From JALYUA01 sp039933215 (GTDB lineage: Bacteria > Acidobacteriota > Thermoanaerobaculia > UBA5066 > Gp7-AA6): 64,000 nt of DNA. A program made the position numbers and the translations under genes. Below the pieces are notes generated by a model, which was not told the DNA's origin, ran no database searches, and was given only the letters and a program-made list of their open reading frames with translations. Shown here piece by piece: positions 50,564 to 59,117 of this stretch (its first letter is position 1; the number at the start of each line of letters is the position of its first letter). The stretch lies in the NCBI GenBank assembly GCA_039933215.1, contig JBDTOO010000006.1, forward strand, positions 1-64,000, in the 5' to 3' direction.

Positions 50564-51201
50564 GCCCGGCCTCCGCGCGTGGCGCCGCGGCCGGCGAAGA
50601 AGCCCGGGCAGATCTTCTCGATCTCCCGCTTCAGGATCCGGCGCGCGTTGAACAGGTGGTTGCGCACCGTCGACTCGCCGCATCCGAGGATCGCGGCGAT
50701 CTCGCTCGTATCCTTGTCTTCCATCTCGCGCAGGACGAACGCCGCCTTCTGCTTGCCCGTGAGGCGCTCGCTCGCCTGGCGGAAGAGCCGGGCGACCTCG
50801 CCGTCCTCGGCGGCCCGCGACGTCTCGCCGCTCGTGGCTTCCTCGCGCTGGCGGACGACGTGAAGAGTGGCGCCGTGCGCCTTGTCCCGGCTCCGGGCGC
50901 TCCGCAGGAAGTCGATCGCGAGGTTCGTGGCGATGCGGTAGAGCCAGGTGTTGAACGAGAAGTGCTCGTCGTAGCGGTCGAGCTGCTCCCACACGCGCAG
51001 GAAAACCATCTGGGCGACGTCGTGGGAATCCTCGGAGTTCGGCACGATGCGCCGCGCGACCGAGAGGACGGCCGGCGTCTTGCGGACGACGAGCGCCTCG
51101 AACGCGACCATGTCCCCGCCCCGCGCCGCCAGGGCGAGTTCCCGGTCGGACAGCTCCTCGGACTCGCGCCGGACCCGTGCTTCGCTGTAAACGAGCTCCA
51201 T
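50560..51201 (-). CDS. ECF (RpoE-like) sigma factor
   Basis: A 213-residue sigma-70 family regulator with region 2 (DSHDVAQMVFLRVWEQLDRY; FNTWLYRIATNLAIDFLR) and region 4 (LTGKQKAAFVLREMEDKD; EIAAILGCGESTVRNHLF). ATG 51201 gives the usual short N-terminus; an upstream in-frame ATG at 51255 would add 18 Pro-rich residues. It is coupled to its anti-sigma gene and lies directly ahead of the secretion cluster, which may be its target. It diverges from waaA. Confidence 0.9.
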   Translation of the reverse strand: MELVYSEARVRRESEELSDRELALAARGGDMVAFEALVVRKTPAVLSVARRIVPNSEDSHDVAQMVFLRVWEQLDRYDEHFSFNTWLYRIATNLAIDFLRSARSRDKAHGATLHVVRQREEATSGETSRAAEDGEVARLFRQASERLTGKQKAAFVLREMEDKDTSEIAAILGCGESTVRNHLFNARRILKREIEKICPGFFAGRGATRGGRA

Positions 51202-51379
51202 TGCCGGTTTATACGGAGCCGGCGGCTCGGGCGTTGGCGGTTTTCTCCAGCTCATAAACCATTGGATTGTAAGGGAAAATGGGTCGCGCGCGCCATCCCG
51301 CCGGCGGATGGGCGCCCCGGACCCGACGAAGGTCCCTCCGGCCGGGAGCGTCCGGGGCGGCTGCGTTAATCTCGGGCCC

Positions 51380-52669
51380 TTGCTCGCCTACCGCCTGCTC
51401 TCGGTCCTGGCCCTCGCCCTCTACACTCCGTACGCCCTCTTCCGCTCGCTTTCCGGCCGCCGGAAAATCGGGGACATCGCGGGACGGATGGGCCGGAGGC
51501 CGTACCCGGATCTCGACGGCGGCGTCTGGATCCACGCGGTCTCGGTCGGAGAAGTCGGCGTCGCGAAGAACCTCCTGGGAGAGCTCTCGCGGCGCGCCGC
51601 CGGAGCCCGCCTGGGCCTCTCGGTGACGACCGCCGCGGGCACGGACGTCGCGCGGCGCTCGGCGGCCGGCTTCCCTCCCGGGGTCGCCGTCTTCTCCTTC
51701 CCTCTCGACCTCGCGGGTCCCGTGGAGCGGGCGCTGGACGGCGTGCGTCCCGGCCTGATCCTGCTGACCGAAACGGAGATCTGGCCGCTTTTTCTCGCGC
51801 GCGCCCGCCGGCGCTCGATCCCCGTCGCGCTCGTGAACGGCCGGCTGTCGGAACGGTCGTTCCGGCGCTATCGCCTGGCGGGAGCCTGGCTCGCCCGCGT
51901 CCTCGATGGCGTCGCCCTCTTCGCGATGCAGACGGAGGCCGACGCCTCGCGAATCCGGCGGCTCGGGGCGCCCTCCGACCGCGTCTTCGTCACCGGCAAC
52001 GTCAAATACGACGTCGGCTCCCCGCCGCCCTTCGCCGACGCGGATCGTCTCCGGGAAGCGGCCCGAGGCCGACCGGTCGTCGCGGCGGCGTCCACCGGCG
52101 AGGGCGAGGAAGAGATGGTCCTCACCGCCTGGTCCGCGCTCCCTTCCGGCGCCCGCCCTCTCCTGGTGCTCGCGCCGCGGCGGCCGGAGCGCTTCGACGC
52201 CGTCGCGAGGATGGTCGAACGCCGCGGCCTCCCTCTGCTGCGGCGGTCGCGCTCCGACGCCCCGCTAGTCGGAGCCGGAACGGACGTGTACCTCCTGGAC
52301 TCGATCGGAGAGCTCTCCTCCCTCTACCTCGAGACGCGGCTCGCCTTCATCGGCGGAAGCCTGATCGCCGCGGGCGGCCACAACCCGATCGAGGCGTGGG
52401 CCGCGGGAGTCCCCGCCGTCGCCGGGAGGCACATGGAAAACTTCCGCGAGATCGCGGAGGCCGGCGAGCGCGCGACGATACTCGAGCGCGTCGCCGACGC
52501 GGACGGGCTGGCTGCGGCCTTCGCGGCCGCGCTCGCGGATCCCGCGGGGACGGCGGCGCGCGGCGAGCGGGCCCGCGGCATCGTCGAAGAGAGCCGCGGC
52601 GCGGGGCGCCGCACCGTCGACCGGGTGCTTCTCCTTTGGGACGGCCGACGGGAGCGGACCGCGCCATGA
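51380..52669 (+). CDS. waaA: 3-deoxy-D-manno-octulosonic acid transferase (Kdo transferase)
   Basis: Adds Kdo to the lipid A precursor at the inner membrane. About 429 residues with an N-terminal anchor (LLSVLALALYTPYALF), WIHAVSVGEVG, the catalytic-region TTAAGTDVA and PLD segments, TETEIWP, and the C-terminal GGSLIAAGGHNPIEAWAAG donor site. TTG 51380 is preferred because the anchor follows at once; ATG 51308 would add 24 residues without family match. The stop overlaps lpxK (ATGA). Confidence 0.9.
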   Translation: MLAYRLLSVLALALYTPYALFRSLSGRRKIGDIAGRMGRRPYPDLDGGVWIHAVSVGEVGVAKNLLGELSRRAAGARLGLSVTTAAGTDVARRSAAGFPPGVAVFSFPLDLAGPVERALDGVRPGLILLTETEIWPLFLARARRRSIPVALVNGRLSERSFRRYRLAGAWLARVLDGVALFAMQTEADASRIRRLGAPSDRVFVTGNVKYDVGSPPPFADADRLREAARGRPVVAAASTGEGEEEMVLTAWSALPSGARPLLVLAPRRPERFDAVARMVERRGLPLLRRSRSDAPLVGAGTDVYLLDSIGELSSLYLETRLAFIGGSLIAAGGHNPIEAWAAGVPAVAGRHMENFREIAEAGERATILERVADADGLAAAFAAALADPAGTAARGERARGIVEESRGAGRRTVDRVLLLWDGRRERTAP

Positions 52670-53691
52670 ACCTCGCCGAGCGGCTCTGGAGCCGCGTCCT
52701 CGAGACGCGCGCGCGGCGCTACGCCGCCGGGACGCTCCCGTCCGAGCGCCTGGACCGGCCGGTCGTCTCCGTCGGCAACCTGACGGTGGGAGGCACGGGA
52801 AAGACGCCGGTCGTCGAGCACCTCGCGCGGTGGCTGGCCGCGGCGGGTCTTCGGCCCGCGGTCCTCTCCCGGGGATACGGCCGGCGTTCGCGGGAAACGG
52901 TCGTCGTCTCTTCGGGCGACGGCCCGCTGGTTGCGCCCGATCGGGGCGGCGACGAGCCGGTCCTCCTCGCCCGGCGCCTGCCCGGCGTGATCGTCGCGGT
53001 CGCCCCCCGGCGGCGGGACGCGGCGCGCGCCGCCCTCGCCCACGCGCCGGACGTCTTCATCCTGGACGACGGCTTTCAGCATCTCTCCGTCCGGCGCGAC
53101 GTCGACCTCCTCTTACTCGACGCCGTCGAGCCCTTCGGAGGGCTCCGCTATCCCCCCTTCGGCCGCCTTCGGGAGCCCCTCTCCGCCATGGGGCGCGCCG
53201 ACGCGTTCGTCTTCACGCGGCCGCATCCCGGGTTTCCCGACGAGGCCGCGCTCGCCGCCGTCGCGCTCGAGAACCCCGAAGCCCCCGCGTTCGCGGCGGA
53301 GATCCGCGCCGCCGGGCTCGAGGCGGCCTCCGGCGCGGCGGCCGGCCTGGCCGCCGACGCGCGCTGCGTCGCGGTCGCCGGCGTCGCGCGGCCCGCGACC
53401 TTCGCCGCCGCGCTCGCCCGGATCGGGATCGCGCCGGCGGAGACTCTCCTGTTCCCCGACCACCACCGCTACACGCCCAGCGACGCCGCGCGCATCGCCG
53501 AGGCCGCGCGCCGGTCCGAGAGCGCCGCCGTCGTGACGACCGGCAAGGACGCCGTGAAGCTCGAGCCGCTGCTGTCTCTTCCCGTCCGGACGATCCGGCT
53601 GGAGGTCGAGCTTCCCGCCGCGCTGCTCGACTTCGTCCACCGCGGGCTCTTCCCCGAGACGCCGGCGGCGGGACGAGGGGGCGTCTCGTGA
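52666..53691 (+). CDS. lpxK: Tetraacyldisaccharide 4'-kinase
   Basis: Phosphorylates the 4' position of the lipid A disaccharide. The 341 residues contain the P-loop GNLTVGGTGKTP (about 37-48), LSRGYGRRS, DDGFQHLSVRRDVD and FPDHHRYT, all family hallmarks. Translational overlap with waaA on the left and lpxL on the right (GTGA) makes a lipid A/core operon. Confidence 0.95.
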   Translation: MNLAERLWSRVLETRARRYAAGTLPSERLDRPVVSVGNLTVGGTGKTPVVEHLARWLAAAGLRPAVLSRGYGRRSRETVVVSSGDGPLVAPDRGGDEPVLLARRLPGVIVAVAPRRRDAARAALAHAPDVFILDDGFQHLSVRRDVDLLLLDAVEPFGGLRYPPFGRLREPLSAMGRADAFVFTRPHPGFPDEAALAAVALENPEAPAFAAEIRAAGLEAASGAAAGLAADARCVAVAGVARPATFAAALARIGIAPAETLLFPDHHRYTPSDAARIAEAARRSESAAVVTTGKDAVKLEPLLSLPVRTIRLEVELPAALLDFVHRGLFPETPAAGRGGVS

Positions 53692-54707
53692 CGGGCCCGG
53701 ACGGGGGCAGCGGTGGCGGCTCCCCGCTCTCTCCGAAGATCCCCGCCGGGTCGTCCGCTGCGCCGCCGGCCGATCCACCGCGACGCCGCCGCGGGCGCTC
53801 CGCCGCGCGGGACCGGGTCGAGCACGCCGCGTTCGCGGCGGTCGCGTCCCTCCTCGCCCGGCTTCCAGCGGGCTCGGCGTCGAGGCTCGGCGCCGGCCTC
53901 GCCCGCGCCTACATCGCGGCGGCGTCCTCGCGCCGGCGCATCCTTCGCGGCAACATCGCCGCGGCGTTCCCGGACATGCTTCCGGGAGACGCCGCTTCGC
54001 TCGCCCGGGAGAGCGTCGCGCGGTTCGGCGCGGCATTCATCGAGTTTCTCGAGTCCCCGCGCTGGGCGCGCCCGGAGCTCGAGAGCCGCGTTTCGGTCGC
54101 GGGTGACGAGCACCTCCGCGCCGCCCGTGAGAGGGGCCGGGGCGTGTTCCTCCTCTCCGCGCACTTCGGAAGCTGGGAGCTCGGCGCGGTGCGCGCCGGA
54201 ATGCTCGGCGAGCCGATTGCGTCCGTCGTCCGGCCGCTCGACAACGCGCTCCTGGAGGCGGAGCTCGCCCGCCGGCGGACCCGGTTCGGCAACCGGCTCA
54301 TCCGCAAGAAGGAAGCGGCGCGGGAGATCCTGCGGGACCTGAGGCGCGGCGGGACGGTGGCGATCCTGATCGACCAGAACGTCCTCCCCGGCGAGGGCGT
54401 TTTCGTGCCCTTCTTCGGCCGGCTCGCGGCGACCTCCCCCTCCCTGGCGCTTCTGCAGCTGAAGACGGACGCCGCGGTCGTGCCCGTGTTCACGTGGCCT
54501 CTCGGCGGCGGGAAGTACCGCCTCGAGTTCGAGAAGCCCATCGTCGCTTCGGAGTTCGATCCCTCCCGGCCCCGCGACGAGCGGGTCCGGCTCGCGACCG
54601 CGCGCTACATGCAGGTCACCGAAGCGGCCGTTCGGAAGGACCCGGCCGCGTGGCTCTGGCTGCACAACCGGTGGCGCACGCGGCCGACCGAGCGGGCCGA
54701 GCCGTGA
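53688..54707 (+). CDS. lpxL: Lipid A late acyltransferase (LpxL/HtrB family)
   Basis: Adds a secondary acyl chain to Kdo-lipid A. The 339 residues contain the catalytic HFGSWE (H-x4-E) motif, SVVRPLDNALLE, IDQNVLPGEGVFVPFFG and a C-terminal WLWLHNRWRTRP. A low-complexity Pro/Arg-rich stretch of about 40 residues precedes the membrane-binding helix, longer than in enterobacteria. GTG 53688 overlaps the lpxK stop. Confidence 0.9.
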   Translation: MTGPDGGSGGGSPLSPKIPAGSSAAPPADPPRRRRGRSAARDRVEHAAFAAVASLLARLPAGSASRLGAGLARAYIAAASSRRRILRGNIAAAFPDMLPGDAASLARESVARFGAAFIEFLESPRWARPELESRVSVAGDEHLRAARERGRGVFLLSAHFGSWELGAVRAGMLGEPIASVVRPLDNALLEAELARRRTRFGNRLIRKKEAAREILRDLRRGGTVAILIDQNVLPGEGVFVPFFGRLAATSPSLALLQLKTDAAVVPVFTWPLGGGKYRLEFEKPIVASEFDPSRPRDERVRLATARYMQVTEAAVRKDPAAWLWLHNRWRTRPTERAEP

Positions 54708-55720
54708 CGGGAGGCGCGCCGGCGTCCCGGACTCTGGTCGTCGCCCCCAACTGGCTGGGAGACGCCGTGATGGCGATCCCCTTCTTCCGCGCCCTCTGCG
54801 CGGCGCGGCCGCCCCGGAGCGTCGCGGCGCTGGCGCCGCGGGGGCCGGCGGCCTTGCTGCGCGCAGTACCCGGCGTCGAGGTGATCCCCCGCGGCGGGAG
54901 CCTGGCGGCCGACGCCCTCGCCCTGCGCCGCCGCGGGTTCGACGAGGCGTGGCTTCTTCCGAACTCCTTCCGCGCAGCGGCGGTCGCCTGGCTGTCCGGA
55001 GCGCAGCGGCGGATCGGATACGCGACCGACCGCCGGAGCGCGCTTCTGACCGACGCCGTGCCCCGTCCCCTGCCGACCGGCCACCAGCTGCGGGACTACG
55101 ACCGACTCCTTCTCTCCCGAGGCGTCGAGCCCGACCGCGATCCGCCGCGGCTGCCCGTGCCCGAGGCGGCGCAGGCCAGAGCCGACGCCGCGCTCGCCGT
55201 CGCGGGCCTCGCGGCGGGACCCACCTCCCGGCTCGTGCTCCTCGCGCCCGGAGCCGCGTTCGCCTGGACGAAGCGCTGGCCTCCGCAACGGTGGGGCGCC
55301 CTCGCCGCGCGCCTCGCGAAGAGCGGCGTTTCCCCCGCCCTCGTGATCGGCCCGGGCGAGGAGCCGCTCGCCGCGGAGGCCGTCGCGGCGTCGGGCCTGT
55401 CCGCCCTTCCGGTGCTCGGCGCCGATCTCGACCCGCTCGAGCTCGCGGGGTTGCTCGCGCGGGCGCGCGTCGTCGCGGCGAACGACTCGGGTCCGATGCA
55501 CCTGGCCGCCGCGGCCGGCACGCCCGTCGTCGCGATCTTCGGGCCGACGGACCCGGGTCGCACCGCGCCCTCCGGCGCGCCGTTTCGGGCGCTCGACCGC
55601 TACGTGTTCTGCTCCCCCTGCTTCCTCAAGGATTGCCCGTACCGGCACGAATGCATGACCGGGATCCATCCCGAGACGGTGGCCGCGGCGATCGAGGAGC
55701 TCTTCTCCGCTTCGGCTTAG
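54704..55720 (+). CDS. waaF: ADP-heptose:LPS heptosyltransferase II-like (family GT9)
   Basis: A 338-residue GT9 enzyme. VVAPNWLGDAVMAIPFFRAL at the start, APGAAFAWTKRWP in the middle, NDSGPMHLAAAAGTPVVAIFGPTDP and a cysteine-rich SPCFLKDCPYRHECM near the end match WaaF, which adds the second heptose. GTG 54704 overlaps the lpxL stop. It is the last gene of the operon and faces the HNH endonuclease. Confidence 0.9.
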   Translation: MTGGAPASRTLVVAPNWLGDAVMAIPFFRALCAARPPRSVAALAPRGPAALLRAVPGVEVIPRGGSLAADALALRRRGFDEAWLLPNSFRAAAVAWLSGAQRRIGYATDRRSALLTDAVPRPLPTGHQLRDYDRLLLSRGVEPDRDPPRLPVPEAAQARADAALAVAGLAAGPTSRLVLLAPGAAFAWTKRWPPQRWGALAARLAKSGVSPALVIGPGEEPLAAEAVAASGLSALPVLGADLDPLELAGLLARARVVAANDSGPMHLAAAAGTPVVAIFGPTDPGRTAPSGAPFRALDRYVFCSPCFLKDCPYRHECMTGIHPETVAAAIEELFSASA

Positions 55721-55777
55721 GCCTCCGCCCGGTTCGCGGCGTTTACGCGGGCTGGGCGCCTTCGAGCGCCGAGGCGT

Positions 55778-56359
55778 TCAATGGAGCTCCATGTTCCAGT
55801 AGGCGACGTCCAGGAAATTGCGCCACGCCGGGTGGAACTTGCTCGCACCGAAGTGCCCCACGGGATGCCATCGCGGCTTCTTCGGGTGCTGGATCAGGCG
55901 GATCGAGGCCTCTTGCGGCGTGCGATTGCCCTTGCGGACGTTACACGCGAGGCAGGCGCACACGACGTTCTCCCACGTCGACATGCCGCCGCGGGAGAGC
56001 GGGATGACGTGGTCGAGCGAGAGTTCCGCCGACGGGAACTTGTGGCCGCAGTACTGACAGCGGCTTCCGTCCCGCACGTAGATGTTGTGCCGAGAGAACT
56101 TCACGTCCTGCCGCGGCAGGCGGTCGAACTCCTTCAGCGCGACCACGCGCGGGATGCGGATCTTCGACGACGGCGTCATCACGACCTCGTCGTGCGGCTG
56201 GACCGGGATGTCGCACCAGTTGTCGAAGTCCCAGGTGCTGTAGTCGGGAAGGACGGCGCGGACGTGCCCCTTGTAGAAGAGCGTGAACGCCTTGCGGACG
56301 GACGTCACCTGGACCGCCTGGAACACGCGATTCAGCACGAGGACGTGTGAGTCGAGCAT
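55778..56359 (-). CDS. HNH endonuclease
   Basis: A 193-residue nuclease. The HNH core has CQYCG, then LSLDHVIPLSRGG, then TWENVVCACLACNVRKGNRTP, so both zinc-binding CxxC pairs and the catalytic DH are present. The N-terminal half (VLVLNRVFQAVQVTSVRKAF) is typical of the McrA-like group found in many free-living bacteria, of unknown target. No toxin, methylase or phage gene is near. A palindromic ATTATAAT at 56380-56387 lies in the gap to hldE1. Confidence 0.9.
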   Translation of the reverse strand: MLDSHVLVLNRVFQAVQVTSVRKAFTLFYKGHVRAVLPDYSTWDFDNWCDIPVQPHDEVVMTPSSKIRIPRVVALKEFDRLPRQDVKFSRHNIYVRDGSRCQYCGHKFPSAELSLDHVIPLSRGGMSTWENVVCACLACNVRKGNRTPQEASIRLIQHPKKPRWHPVGHFGASKFHPAWRNFLDVAYWNMELH

Positions 56360-56379
56360 GGGCCTCCCCGGAACGCGTC

Positions 56380-56387
56380 ATTATAAT
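56380..56387. promoter_or_regulatory. Possible shared -10 element between HNH and heptose kinase genes
   Basis: ATTATAAT reads TATAAT on both strands, correctly placed to serve as -10 for the HNH gene (start 56359) and the kinase gene (start 56426). No good -35 box accompanies it on either strand, so this is a weak prediction. Confidence 0.35.
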
Positions 56388-56425
56388 CCGAGCGAATTGA
56401 AGACTTTGCACATCGGCGGGACGGC

Positions 56426-57448
56426 ATGACGCCCCGCGTCTCGCGCGCGCGCCTGCTTGCGTTGCTGCCCGCGCTCGAAGGCCGGCGCGTCGCGGTCGGG
56501 GGCGACTTCGTCCTCGACCGGTTCCTCTACGGGCATCCCAAGCGGGTCAGCCGGGAAGCGCCCGTCCTGATCCTCCGCTTCTCCCGCGAGGAAAATCTCC
56601 CCGGCGGCGCGGGCAACACGGCCGCGAACGTGCGATCGCTCGGCGGAATCCCGATTCCCGCCGGGGTCGTCGGAGACGATCCGGAGGGGCGGATCCTGAC
56701 CGGGCTCCTGCAGGAGCGGGGAATCGAGACGTCCGGCCTCGCGCCGACGGCCGGCTACGCGACCCCGACGAAGACGCGGATCCTGGGCGGCGCACCCCAC
56801 TCGATCAAGCAGCAGATCGTGCGTTACGACCGCGAAGATTCCCTCTCGCCCGACGGTTCCGAGGCGGCGGCCGTTCTGGACCGGCTGGCCGGCGCCGCGC
56901 GCGCCGCGGACGGGGCGATCCTCTCCGACTACGGCTACGGCGCGATCAGCCCGGCGGCGGTCGCGCCCTTGAAGGCCGCGCTCCGGTCCGGTGCGCCCGT
57001 CCTGCTCGACTCGCGGCACGCGCTCCTCCGCTACTCGGGGGTCGACGCGGTCACGCCGAACGAGGAGGAGGTCGAGGAGTGCGTCGGCTTTCCGCTCGGC
57101 GAGTCGGTCGAGACCCTCGAGCGGGCGGGAGCGGCGCTGCGCGAGCGGATCGCCTGCCCGAACGTGCTCGTGACGCGCGGCTCCCGCGGGATGGCCCTCT
57201 TTCCTCCTTCCGGTCCTCCCGTGATCATTCCCGTGCACGGCACCGATCAGGTCGCCGACGTCACGGGCGCCGGCGACACCGTCCTCGCCACGTTCTCCCT
57301 CGCGCTCGCGTCCGGAGCGTCGCCGCTCGAGGCGGCGCTCCTCGCGAATTTCGCCGGCGGCGTCGTGGTGATGAAGATGGGGACCGCGACGGTCACGCGG
57401 GACGAGCTCGCGCGGGCGATCGAGTCGGATCGGACGATCCTCGGGTGA
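56426..57448 (+). CDS. hldE1 (rfaE1): D-glycero-beta-D-manno-heptose-7-phosphate kinase (HldE N-domain type)
   Basis: A 340-residue PfkB-family kinase that makes heptose 1,7-bisphosphate for LPS core synthesis. VGGDFVLDRFLYG and NLPGGAGNTAANVRSLGG near the start and the DVTGAGDTV anion hole/catalytic base near the end are typical. In E. coli this domain is fused to the adenylyltransferase; here that is the next gene, coupled by GTGA. Confidence 0.9.
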   Translation: MTPRVSRARLLALLPALEGRRVAVGGDFVLDRFLYGHPKRVSREAPVLILRFSREENLPGGAGNTAANVRSLGGIPIPAGVVGDDPEGRILTGLLQERGIETSGLAPTAGYATPTKTRILGGAPHSIKQQIVRYDREDSLSPDGSEAAAVLDRLAGAARAADGAILSDYGYGAISPAAVAPLKAALRSGAPVLLDSRHALLRYSGVDAVTPNEEEVEECVGFPLGESVETLERAGAALRERIACPNVLVTRGSRGMALFPPSGPPVIIPVHGTDQVADVTGAGDTVLATFSLALASGASPLEAALLANFAGGVVVMKMGTATVTRDELARAIESDRTILG

Positions 57449-57987
57449 AGACGGGCTCCGGCGACGCTCCCGCCTCTCACCCTCCGGCGCCCGCTCTCTC
57501 GAAGATCCTCGACCCCGGCGAGCTCGCGCGCCGCGCCGCAGAGGCGCGCGACGCCGGGCGGCGGATGGTGTTCGCCAACGGCGCCTTCGATCTTCTCCAC
57601 GCGGGCCACGTCCGGTATCTCGAGGCCGCGCGCGAGCGCGGGGACTGGCTCGTCGTCGGCGTGAACAGCGACCGGTCGGTCCGCGGCGCCAAGGGCGAGG
57701 GGCGCCCGATCGTACCCGAGCGGGAACGCGCGGAGATCGTCGCGGCGCTCGCGTGCGTCGACGCCGTGACCATCTTCGACGAGGACTCCCCCGCCGCTCT
57801 CCTCCGGGAACTGCGTCCCGAGGTTCACGCCAAAGGGACGGACTACAGGGCCGAGGACGTTCCCGAGCGCGGCGTGGTCGCGGCGTACGGAGGCGCGACC
57901 GTTATCGTGGGAGATCCGAAGGATCACGCCACCACCGACCTGATCGAGCGGATTCGCAACGGCCGCCCCGGAGCTCCCGCGCGTTGA
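57445..57987 (+). CDS. rfaE2: D-glycero-beta-D-manno-heptose 1-phosphate adenylyltransferase (HldE C-domain type)
   Basis: A 180-residue nucleotidyltransferase making ADP-heptose. The catalytic HxGH is in LLHAGHVRYLE, with FANGAFDLLH ahead and PKDHATTDLIERI near the end. GTG 57445 overlaps the kinase stop; the first 20 residues are low-complexity. With waaF and waaC nearby, the heptose part of LPS core synthesis is mostly covered (the GmhA/GmhB/HldD steps are not in the window). Confidence 0.9.
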   Translation: MKTGSGDAPASHPPAPALSKILDPGELARRAAEARDAGRRMVFANGAFDLLHAGHVRYLEAARERGDWLVVGVNSDRSVRGAKGEGRPIVPERERAEIVAALACVDAVTIFDEDSPAALLRELRPEVHAKGTDYRAEDVPERGVVAAYGGATVIVGDPKDHATTDLIERIRNGRPGAPAR

Positions 57988-58076
57988 GGCGCCGGAGCTT
58001 CGCGGCCCCGAGGACGAGGACGATTGCCGCCGGCCGGTTCATCCTGGTCCGCAGAACCCTCCTGGGCACCGGGCTG

Positions 58077-58107
58077 CCGTCACCCGTCACCCGTCACCCG
58101 TCACCCG
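58077..58107. repeat. Heptanucleotide tandem repeat (CCGTCAC)
   Basis: Four perfect CCGTCAC heptamers (the complement of GTGACGG) sit just ahead of waaC (start 58116), after the flank GGGCTG. The same flank and unit recur near 37235 and 61992. Confidence 0.85.
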
Positions 58108-58115
58108 TTTCGTAG

Positions 58116-59099
58116 ATGCGCCTCCTCATCGTCCGGCTCTCCGCGGTGGGCGACATCATCCACGCGCTCCCGCTCGCGGAGAACGCGGGGCGCGCCGGGG
58201 CGGAGGTCGGCTGGGTCGTCGAGCGAGCGTATGCGGGCCTCCTCGAGGGCAACCCGGCGATCGCGCGGATCTTTCCGGCGGACACGCGCCGCTGGCGCCG
58301 CACGCCCCTCTCCGCGCAGAGCCGTCTCGAGATCCGCCGGCTGCGCGCCTCTCTCCGGGAATTCCGCGCGGACGCGACGATCGACGCGCAGGGCCTCTGG
58401 AAGTCGGCGCTCCTCGCCCGCCTCGCGGGCGCGCCGGTCGTGAGCCTCGGCGCGCGCGACCGACGGGAACGGACGTCGTCCCTGCTGGTGGACCGGCCGG
58501 TGGCACTGGAGAGCGGAACGCCCCACGTCGTCGACCAGAACCTTGCGCTGCTGGGCCCGCTCTCGATCCCCGTGACGAGCCCGGCGCCGGACGCGCGGTA
58601 CCTGCTCGCCGCCCCGCGCGCCGAGGCGGACCGTTTCGCCGCGGGGCTGCCGCATCCCTTCGCGCTGTTTCATCCCGGGGCGAGCCGCGCCGACAAGGCG
58701 TGGGGCGAGGAGTCGTACGCGGCGCTCGCGACCGGTCTCGAGGAGAGAGCCGGGCTCTTCCCCGCGGTCTCCTGGGGTCCGGGCGACGAAGCGCGCGCGG
58801 CGCGGCTCGTGGAGCTCATTCCCGGCGCAGCGCGCATTCCGCAACTGGATTTTGCCGGGCTCGCTCACGTTGCCGCGCGCGCCGCGCTCTTCGTCGGAGG
58901 CGACACCGGTCCCGTCCATCTCGCCGACGCGCTCGGCGTCCCGACTCTCGCTCTCTTCGCTCCGTCGGCGTCGAAGCGCAACGTCCCCGCCCGGAATCGG
59001 CCTTACGGCGGCGCGTGGTTGCGCTACGATCAGGCGACCGCCGTCGAGACGGTCCTGACGAAAGCGATCGAAGCCGCGCGGCGTTCCGCTTCGCGCTGA
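58116..59099 (+). CDS. waaC: Heptosyltransferase I-like (family GT9)
   Basis: A 327-residue GT9 enzyme starting MRLLIVRLSAVGDIIHALPL, the WaaC/GT9 N-terminal signature, with ATIDAQGLWKSALLARLAG, FHPGASRADKAWGEESY and GGDTGPVHLADALGVPTLALF. WaaC adds the first heptose to Kdo. The upstream gap contains heptamer repeats; a DUF3108 gene follows in the same frame. Confidence 0.85.
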   Translation: MRLLIVRLSAVGDIIHALPLAENAGRAGAEVGWVVERAYAGLLEGNPAIARIFPADTRRWRRTPLSAQSRLEIRRLRASLREFRADATIDAQGLWKSALLARLAGAPVVSLGARDRRERTSSLLVDRPVALESGTPHVVDQNLALLGPLSIPVTSPAPDARYLLAAPRAEADRFAAGLPHPFALFHPGASRADKAWGEESYAALATGLEERAGLFPAVSWGPGDEARAARLVELIPGAARIPQLDFAGLAHVAARAALFVGGDTGPVHLADALGVPTLALFAPSASKRNVPARNRPYGGAWLRYDQATAVETVLTKAIEAARRSASR

Positions 59100-59117
59100 T
59101 CGGGACGGGGGCACGGG

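Noticed and set aside
55778..56359. HNH gene as part of a mobile intron, phage or restriction system
   Set aside because: No integrase, methylase, terminase or intron structure is nearby, and the gene lies between LPS genes with normal composition.
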